Below, in pieces: positions 52,926-57,858 of a DNA stretch of 57,858 nt. The position numbers and the translations under genes are program-made. The notes under the pieces are model-generated. The model saw only the letters and a list, made by a program, of their open reading frames with translations, was not told where the DNA came from and did no database searches. Every line of letters begins with the position of its first letter. Position 1 is the first letter of the stretch. Source of the stretch: SYIM01 sp041182885 (GTDB lineage Bacteria > Pseudomonadota > Gammaproteobacteria > Burkholderiales > Burkholderiaceae_E); the NCBI GenBank assembly GCA_049423065.1, contig JBMSQB010000016.1, forward strand, positions 1 through 57,858, written 5' to 3'.

Positions 52926-54173
52926 TCAGAACAGCCGGAAGCGCAGGCCGCCTCGTGCGGACGCGTTTGACGCCTGAACGAACTCACCGATTGCGATGCG
53001 ATCGCCTTCGGCGAGGCCGCTGCCTGCAATCACTTCGGTGAAGGTGCCGTCGCTGATGCCGAGCGTCACGCGCTGCCTGCGAAGCGGCGGCCCGCCCGGG
53101 GCGTCATGGGCGACCAGCACTTCGGCGATCCGGGTGCGCGCCTGCGGTGCCGGCTGGGCAGCACGATCAGCCGGCGCCCCCGAGGACGGCGTCGCCGCGC
53201 CCGCCGGCGCCCCCAGGGCGGGCGTCGCCGCGCCCGCCGGCGCCACATCATTGGCGTCCGACGGTCGGAAGCGCAGCGCCAGATTGGGCAGCCGCAGCGC
53301 GGCATCGCGGCGCGCGATTTCCACCTGCACGGTGGCGGTCATGCCCGGCAGCAGCAGCCCGTCTTCATTGCGGGTGGCGAGCACCACGTTGTAGGTCACC
53401 ACGTTCTGCTCGATCTTGGGATTGAGGCGGATCTGCCGCACCGTGGCCTCGAAGCTGCGCTCGCCGAGGGCGTCCACCCGGAATCGCGCCTGCATGCCCA
53501 GGCGAAGCTGCGCGACATCCGCCTCGGCCACATTGGTATCGATCTGCATGTCGCGCAGATCGCGGGCAATCAGAAAGAGGGTTGGTGTCTGGAAACTGGC
53601 CGCCACCGTCTGTCCCACGTCAACGCTGCGCGCGATCACCACGCCGTCGATCGGCGAGCGGATGGCGGTGTAGGCGAGGTTGGTGCGCTCACGCGCCACC
53701 TGGGCTTCGATGGCCCGCACGCGAGCCTGCGCGAGCTCCACCGCCTGGCGCTCATCCTCGACCTGAGCCGCCGAGATGAAGCCGCGCGCCGCCAGTCCCT
53801 CGCTGCGCTCGAGCTTGCGACGCGCGACCGACAACTGTGTGCGCATCTCCTGAAAATTGGCCTCAAGCTGTGCGATCTGGGCCTCGATCAGCGAGGAGTC
53901 GAGTTCGGCGAGCAGTTCGCCTGCGCGCACCGGCTGGTTGAAATCAACCAGCACCCGTCTGATTCGCCCTGAAATCTGCGTGCCGACATTGACCAGCACC
54001 ACCGGATTGAGCGTTCCGGTCGTGGCGACGTTCTGAAGGATGCGGCCGCGATCAACCACTGCGAACCGGTATTTTTCCGGGGGCGTGTCGGATGCGGGGT
54101 CGGCCAGCAGGAACCAGGCGGCCGCGGCCCCCAGCAGGATGATGGCAACGGCAGCAAGGGTGATTCGGCGCAT
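52926..54173 (-). CDS. MacA/HlyD-like periplasmic adaptor protein
   Basis: The 415-residue membrane-fusion protein begins with one transmembrane helix (LAAVAIILLGAAAAWFLL), then the barrel-sandwich domain (GTLNPVVLVNVGTQISGRI), a coiled-coil hairpin (about 100-165), lipoyl-like return strand LAYTAIRSPIDGVVIA, and a beta-barrel. A low-complexity Ala/Pro/Gly insertion (about residues 310-345) with a 33-base DNA repeat interrupts the last part before the membrane-proximal domain. It acts with the MacB-like permease encoded next. The ATG at 54173 is chosen because it directly precedes the helix. Confidence 0.88.
   Translation of the reverse strand: MRRITLAAVAIILLGAAAAWFLLADPASDTPPEKYRFAVVDRGRILQNVATTGTLNPVVLVNVGTQISGRIRRVLVDFNQPVRAGELLAELDSSLIEAQIAQLEANFQEMRTQLSVARRKLERSEGLAARGFISAAQVEDERQAVELAQARVRAIEAQVARERTNLAYTAIRSPIDGVVIARSVDVGQTVAASFQTPTLFLIARDLRDMQIDTNVAEADVAQLRLGMQARFRVDALGERSFEATVRQIRLNPKIEQNVVTYNVVLATRNEDGLLLPGMTATVQVEIARRDAALRLPNLALRFRPSDANDVAPAGAATPALGAPAGAATPSSGAPADRAAQPAPQARTRIAEVLVAHDAPGGPPLRRQRVTLGISDGTFTEVIAGSGLAEGDRIAIGEFVQASNASARGGLRFRLF
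53188..53244. repeat. Direct repeat of a 24-base GC-rich core with 33-base period inside the MacA-like gene
   Basis: Identical 24-base cores lie at 53188-53211 and 53221-53244, so the period is 33 bases or 11 codons. It encodes the Ala/Pro/Gly-rich linker (GAPAGAATP repeated), consistent with slippage expansion of a flexible insert. Confidence 0.8.
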
Positions 54174-54438
54174 CGGGCGGGCAGGGGCAACGGACAGGCG
54201 GGTGGGCGGGGACGGTGGACCAGCGGGTCGGCAGGGGGCGACGTACAAGCGGGTCGTCAGGCGGCCTGACGCACAGGCTGATCGCCCGCATCGCTCCCGA
54301 TTATCGTCGATCTGCCGGGATCACCCCAGGGGCTTGCAGGATTTCCCGCGCACCGGCGACAATGGGCGACCGCGATCGGCTGATTCCGGAGCGGATCGCC
54401 CCGCCCTCACGACATACGCCAACCCCTGGAGGTGACAC

Positions 54439-54945
54439 TTGAAGTCCCGTCTCAACGTCAACGGATCGGTTCGGGAGTTCGAAGCCGATCCAGCCACACC
54501 CCTCTTGTGGGTGTTGCGCGAGCAGCTCGGCCTCACCGGCACCAAGTACGGTTGCGGGGTCGCAGCCTGTGGCGCCTGCACCGTGCATATCGACGGTGTG
54601 CCCACGCGGAGCTGCGTGCGGCCGGTGTCCTCTGTCAGCGCCAACGAAAAGGTGGTCACCATCGAGGGGCTGTCGCCCGATTCGTCGCACCCGGTGCAAA
54701 AGGCCTGGGTGGCCCTTGATGTGCCGCAGTGCGGGTACTGCCAGAGCGGAATGATCATGGCGGCGGTCGCGTTGCTGCGCGACAAGCCCAAGCCCACCGA
54801 TCGCGATATCGATGAGGCCATGACCAACATCTGCCGCTGTGGCACCTACAACCGCGTCCGTGCCGCCATCAAGGTGGTGGCCGAGGGCGGCAATCCCCGT
54901 GTCGCCGGCCTCTCGATCCAGCATGCTGACGGGAGCACAACATGA
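54439..54945 (+). CDS. (2Fe-2S) small subunit of an isoquinoline 1-oxidoreductase-like molybdoenzyme
   Basis: The 168-residue protein holds two [2Fe-2S] sites: a plant-ferredoxin-type cluster (CGVAACGACTVHIDG and a later Cys in RSC) and the C-terminal helical cluster domain (QCGYCQSGMIM and CRCGTYNRVR). It passes electrons from the molybdenum site of the partner subunit to an acceptor. The TTG at 54439 has GGAGG six bases upstream. It overlaps the start of the large subunit (ATGA), as usual for IorAB-type pairs. The substrate is probably an N-heteroaromatic compound or an aldehyde. Confidence 0.92.
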   Translation: MKSRLNVNGSVREFEADPATPLLWVLREQLGLTGTKYGCGVAACGACTVHIDGVPTRSCVRPVSSVSANEKVVTIEGLSPDSSHPVQKAWVALDVPQCGYCQSGMIMAAVALLRDKPKPTDRDIDEAMTNICRCGTYNRVRAAIKVVAEGGNPRVAGLSIQHADGSTT

Positions 54946-57122
54946 GCGAACTGACTGTTACCCGCCGCCAGTTTCTGGCCTCCTCCGCCGCTGGCGGACT
55001 CAGCCTCGCATTCCATCTGCCCTTTGCCTCGGAAGCGCTGGCGCAGGGCGCCGGCACACCCGAGGTGAATGCCTGGGTGGTGGTCAGGCCCGATGACACC
55101 GTGGTGGTGCGGATCGCCCGCTCTGAAATGGGCCAGGGAACGCTCACCGGTCTCGCGCAGATGGTTGCCGAGGAACTCGGTTGCGACTGGGCCAAGGTCA
55201 CCACCGAGCAGCCCACGCCTGGCGAAAACCTGGCGCGCAAGCGCATCTGGGGCAATTTTTCCACCGGCGGCAGTCGCGGCATTCGCGAGTCGCAGGACTA
55301 TGTCCGCAAGGGGGGCGCGGCCGCCCGCATGATGCTGGTTCAGGCTGCTGCCAATGAGTGGGGCGTGCCGGCCGCGCAGTGCAGCGTGAACAAAGGCGTG
55401 ATCTCGCACGCCGCAAGCGGGCGCAGCACCACCTACGGCAAGGTGGCGGCGGCGGCTGCCAAGCTGAATCCGCCCACCGAGGTGCCGCTCAAGGACACCA
55501 AAGACTGGCAGATCCTGGGCAAGCGACTGGCGCGTCTGGACACCGCCGACAAGGTGAACGGCAAGCAGGTCTATGGTGCCGACCTCACCATGCCGGGCAT
55601 GCTGAATGCAGCCATCCGCAAGTGCGAGGTATTCGGTGGCAAGGTCGTGAGCTTTGATGCCGCGGCCATCGAGAAGCGCCCTGGTGTCCGCAAGGTCGTG
55701 AAGGTGCATGACGACGCGGTGGCGGTGGTCGCAGATACCTGGTGGCAGGCCAAGACTGCGCTCGATGCGCTGCCCATCAAATGGGATCTCGGCCAGCACG
55801 CAAATGCCTCGAGCGAGGCGTTTGCGAAGGTGTTGCAGGCAGGCCTTGATGCCAGCGACGCTGTGGTCGGCAACAGCAGTGGCGATGCCAAGGGCGCGAT
55901 CGCGTCGGCGGCGCGCCGTGTTGAGGCGGTCTATGCGTATCCGCATCAGAACCATGCCTGCATGGAGCCCATGAACGCGGTGGCCCGCTTCACGGCCGAT
56001 CGCTGCGAGGTCTGGACACCCACCCAGAACGGCGAGGCGGCGCTCGCGGCTGCGTCCGAAAGCTCGGGTCTGCCTGCCGCCAAGTGCGAGGTCTACAAGA
56101 TCAATCTGGGTGGTGGGTTTGGGCGGCGCGGTGCGGTGCACGACTGGGTACGCCAGGTGGTGGCCATTGCCAAGGAGATGCCCGGCACGCCGGTGAAGCT
56201 TCTCTGGAGCCGCGAGGAGGACATGCTCCATGGCCGGTTCCATCCGGTCACCCAGTGCAAGCTTACGGCGGGTCTCGATGCGTCGGGCAACATCACCGGC
56301 CTGCACATGCGGATCTCCGGGCAGTCAATTCTTGCAGGCGTTTTCCCGCAGAACATCAAGGACGGCAAAGACCCGGTGGTCTTCCAGGGCCTGAACGAAG
56401 GCGGCGGCGAGGCGATGATCGGCTACAGCTTCCCGAATGTGCTGATCGATCACGCCATGCGCAATCCGCACGTGCCGCCGGGTTTCTGGCGCGGGGTCAA
56501 CCTCAACCAGAACGCCATCTACCTCGAATGCTTCATTGACGAGATCGCGGCGGCAACCAATCAGGATCCGCTTGAACTGCGCCGCAAGCTGATGACCAGA
56601 CACCCCAAGCACCTGGCGGTGCTGAACGCGGTGGCCGAGCGCTCGGGATGGGGCAAGCCTGCCCCCGATGTGAACGGCCAGAAGGTGTTCCGCGGTCTGG
56701 CCCAGACCCACGGCTTTGGCAGCTATGTCGCTGCGTGTGCCGAGGTGTCGGTCAATGCCGAGGGGGAGTTGCGCATTCACCGTATCGTGGCTGCGACCGA
56801 CTGCGGTCACGCGGTCAATCCGCAGCAGATCGAGGCGCAGATCGAGGGCTCCTTTGTCTACGGGTTGTCGGCGTTCTTTGGTCAGTGCACGGTGAAGGAC
56901 GGTCGAATCGAGCAGACCAACTTCAACACCTATCCCGTGATGCACATGCGGGATATGCCCAAGGTCGAGAGCATCGTGATGCCCTCGGGCGGATTCTGGG
57001 GCGGTGTGGGCGAGCCCACGATTGCGGTCGCAGCGCCGGCGGTGATGAACGCCATCTATGCGGCGACAGGCAAGCGGATCCGCCATCTGCCGCTCACCGG
57101 GCAGAGTCTGAAGCGCGCCTGA
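54942..57122 (+). CDS. Molybdopterin-binding large subunit, isoquinoline 1-oxidoreductase (IorB)-like
   Basis: The 726-residue protein starts with a twin-arginine signal (TRRQFLASSAAGGLSLAFHLP), so the folded molybdoenzyme is exported to the periplasm with the iron-sulfur subunit. Xanthine dehydrogenase-family signatures follow: MGQGTLTGLAQMVAEEL, HQNHACMEPMNA, GGGFGRRG, and the catalytic Glu691 in GGVGEPT. Such periplasmic members (IorB, and aldehyde dehydrogenases of similar layout) usually donate electrons to c-type cytochromes. A cytochrome c gene (soxX) follows, though it more likely belongs to the sox cluster. No fused FAD subunit is present. Confidence 0.92.
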   Translation: MSELTVTRRQFLASSAAGGLSLAFHLPFASEALAQGAGTPEVNAWVVVRPDDTVVVRIARSEMGQGTLTGLAQMVAEELGCDWAKVTTEQPTPGENLARKRIWGNFSTGGSRGIRESQDYVRKGGAAARMMLVQAAANEWGVPAAQCSVNKGVISHAASGRSTTYGKVAAAAAKLNPPTEVPLKDTKDWQILGKRLARLDTADKVNGKQVYGADLTMPGMLNAAIRKCEVFGGKVVSFDAAAIEKRPGVRKVVKVHDDAVAVVADTWWQAKTALDALPIKWDLGQHANASSEAFAKVLQAGLDASDAVVGNSSGDAKGAIASAARRVEAVYAYPHQNHACMEPMNAVARFTADRCEVWTPTQNGEAALAAASESSGLPAAKCEVYKINLGGGFGRRGAVHDWVRQVVAIAKEMPGTPVKLLWSREEDMLHGRFHPVTQCKLTAGLDASGNITGLHMRISGQSILAGVFPQNIKDGKDPVVFQGLNEGGGEAMIGYSFPNVLIDHAMRNPHVPPGFWRGVNLNQNAIYLECFIDEIAAATNQDPLELRRKLMTRHPKHLAVLNAVAERSGWGKPAPDVNGQKVFRGLAQTHGFGSYVAACAEVSVNAEGELRIHRIVAATDCGHAVNPQQIEAQIEGSFVYGLSAFFGQCTVKDGRIEQTNFNTYPVMHMRDMPKVESIVMPSGGFWGGVGEPTIAVAAPAVMNAIYAATGKRIRHLPLTGQSLKRA

Positions 57123-57220
57123 GGCCCGGGCGGTTCCGTCCGGCATTCGCGCTCCTGGTCCCATCGGGGACGGGGAGCGCGGGTGGCCTTCGGCAGGCGG
57201 TTCCTGTGCGGTTCAAACAC

Positions 57221-57763
57221 ATGCCACGGTCGCAGCTTCATGCCCGGGGATTGGCGCTTGTGGGGCGGGTCGGGCGCGCGGCGGGGCGCATGGTCGGACC
57301 GGTGGCTGGGTGCGTGGTCAGGCCGCTGGCTGGGCGCGTGGTCGGGGTCGCGATTGGGCTACTGGGCGCGCTGGTGGTCGGGCTGGCCACGGCTCCGGCG
57401 GCCAGGGCCGAGTCTTCTCTGCCGCGGCCGCCGGGTGTCGCGCCTGGTGACCCCGAGCGTGGGCGCCAACTGGTGGCGGACCGTCAACGGGGGCTGTGTC
57501 TCCTTTGTCACAGTGCGCCGGTGGGCGATGCACGCCAGCAGGGCAACCTGGCGCCGCCGCTGGCGGGTGTCGGTGGTCGGTTGGATGAGGCGGAACTGCG
57601 ATTGCGGATTCATGATTCGCGACGCGTCAACCCGGCGTCTCTGATGCCCGCCTATGGCGTGGCTGATGCCGCGCCGAGGGTGGCGCAGGCGTGGCGCGGC
57701 AAGACGATTTTCAGCGCGCAGCAGATCGAGGATGTGGTGGCCTGGCTCGTGACTCTCAAATGA
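57221..57763 (+). CDS. soxX: Sulfur-oxidation cytochrome SoxX
   Basis: The protein has up to 180 residues. After an unusually long, Gly/Val/Arg-rich N-terminus and signal peptide (ending ATAPAARA), the mature part is a monoheme cytochrome with GLCLLCHSAP and the SoxX hallmarks GNLAPPLAGVG, LRLRIHDSRRVNPASLMPAY and AQQIEDVVAWLVTLK. SoxX pairs with SoxA to couple thiosulfate to the SoxY cysteine in the periplasm. The start is uncertain: the ATG at 57221, a GTG at 57206 or the ATG at 57291 (which gives a conventional signal peptide). A SoxY-like frame begins 12 bases after its stop. Confidence 0.87.
   Translation: MPRSQLHARGLALVGRVGRAAGRMVGPVAGCVVRPLAGRVVGVAIGLLGALVVGLATAPAARAESSLPRPPGVAPGDPERGRQLVADRQRGLCLLCHSAPVGDARQQGNLAPPLAGVGGRLDEAELRLRIHDSRRVNPASLMPAYGVADAAPRVAQAWRGKTIFSAQQIEDVVAWLVTLK
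57275..57346 (+). repeat. Tandem 24-base repeat within the soxX signal-peptide region
   Basis: Copies at 57299-57322 and 57323-57346 match at 21 of 24 positions; a weaker third copy at 57275-57298 matches at about 16. The period is 8 codons, giving an octad repeat (PVAGCVVR, PLAGRVVG), so the long N-terminus likely grew by in-frame duplication. Confidence 0.7.
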
Positions 57764-57775
57764 GCGGAGGGTGTC

Positions 57776-57858
57776 TTGAAACAATTTGATCGACCCGCAG
57801 AGCGGGCTCGTGAGCCTGTTCGGAGGCAGATGCTGGGCGGTGCGGTGGCGGGCGTCGT
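57776..57858 (+). CDS. soxY: Probable SoxY N-terminus (cut by the window end)
   Basis: A TTG at 57776 with GGAGG five bases upstream opens a frame that runs off the window after 27 codons. It begins KQFDRPAERAREPVRRQMLGGAVAG, of which VRRQMLGGAVAG resembles the twin-arginine export signal of SoxY. The call rests on this signal, the good ribosome binding site and the position 12 bases after soxX; no mature SoxY sequence is visible. Confidence 0.5.
   Translation, partial: MKQFDRPAERAREPVRRQMLGGAVAGV

Noticed and set aside
1..57858. CRISPR arrays, insertion sequences, prophage genes or replication origin
   Set aside because: There are no spaced short repeats, transposase motifs, phage genes or clusters of DnaA boxes. 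The only repeats found are the short tandem ones listed.

Overview
The window is GC-rich DNA with densely packed genes, and every protein I can identify is bacterial. The gene set points to a betaproteobacterium of the order Burkholderiales: four Bug/TctC-type solute receptors, a Burkholderiales-form DinB, a short MesD-type methionine synthase, a cphA'/cphA pair and the start of a sox cluster. This placement is inference from family content, since there is no rRNA or other phylogenetic marker. No insertion sequence, integrase, phage gene, CRISPR array or recognisable transcriptional regulator was seen. No stretch above 300 bases lacks a gene.

Layout. 1-11.6 kb: aromatic and organic-acid catabolism (edge-truncated intradiol dioxygenase, EthD and GlcG/HbpS proteins, an FAD-linked 2-hydroxyacid oxidase coupled to a cytochrome c-P460 fusion, P450, flavin monooxygenase, two Bug receptors), interrupted by a secreted GDA1/CD39 phosphatase and an MFS carrier. 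11.6-18.2 kb: GDSL lipoprotein, MFS carrier, tRNA-Gly(CCC), a dihydroxyphthalate-decarboxylase-like protein and two more Bug receptors. 18.3-30.8 kb: central metabolism and housekeeping (pepN, fbp, an HDAC-like amidohydrolase, sthA, an S8 protease lipoprotein, pyc, hpf). 30.8-34.7 kb: a 4-hydroxybenzoate cassette (MFS, pobA, LivK-type receptor). 34.7-41.5 kb: YeeE/YedE sulfur transporter divergent from a MesD-like methionine synthase, then SDR, dinB, histidine phosphatase, MaoC and Old Yellow Enzyme genes. 41.6-51.7 kb: malate synthase G and a cyanophycin locus (cphA, a second cyanophycin synthetase with a degraded Mur-ligase half, and divergently an ABC exporter with a zinc ribbon followed by DUF1854). 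51.7-57.9 kb: a MacA/MacB-like pair without an ATPase, an isoquinoline-oxidoreductase-like iron-sulfur/molybdopterin pair, then soxX and the first codons of a probable soxY.

Working together: the organism appears to live on aromatic and organic acids (ring hydroxylases, ring-cleavage dioxygenase, many orphan receptors) and to feed carbon through anaplerosis and gluconeogenesis (pyc, fbp, malate synthase). It balances NADPH with SthA, stores nitrogen as cyanophycin, and probably gains energy from thiosulfate through Sox. The most distinctive part is the cyanophycin locus, where a catalytically reduced synthetase and an ABC exporter with an extra cytosolic sensor-like N-terminus surround an otherwise ordinary CphA.
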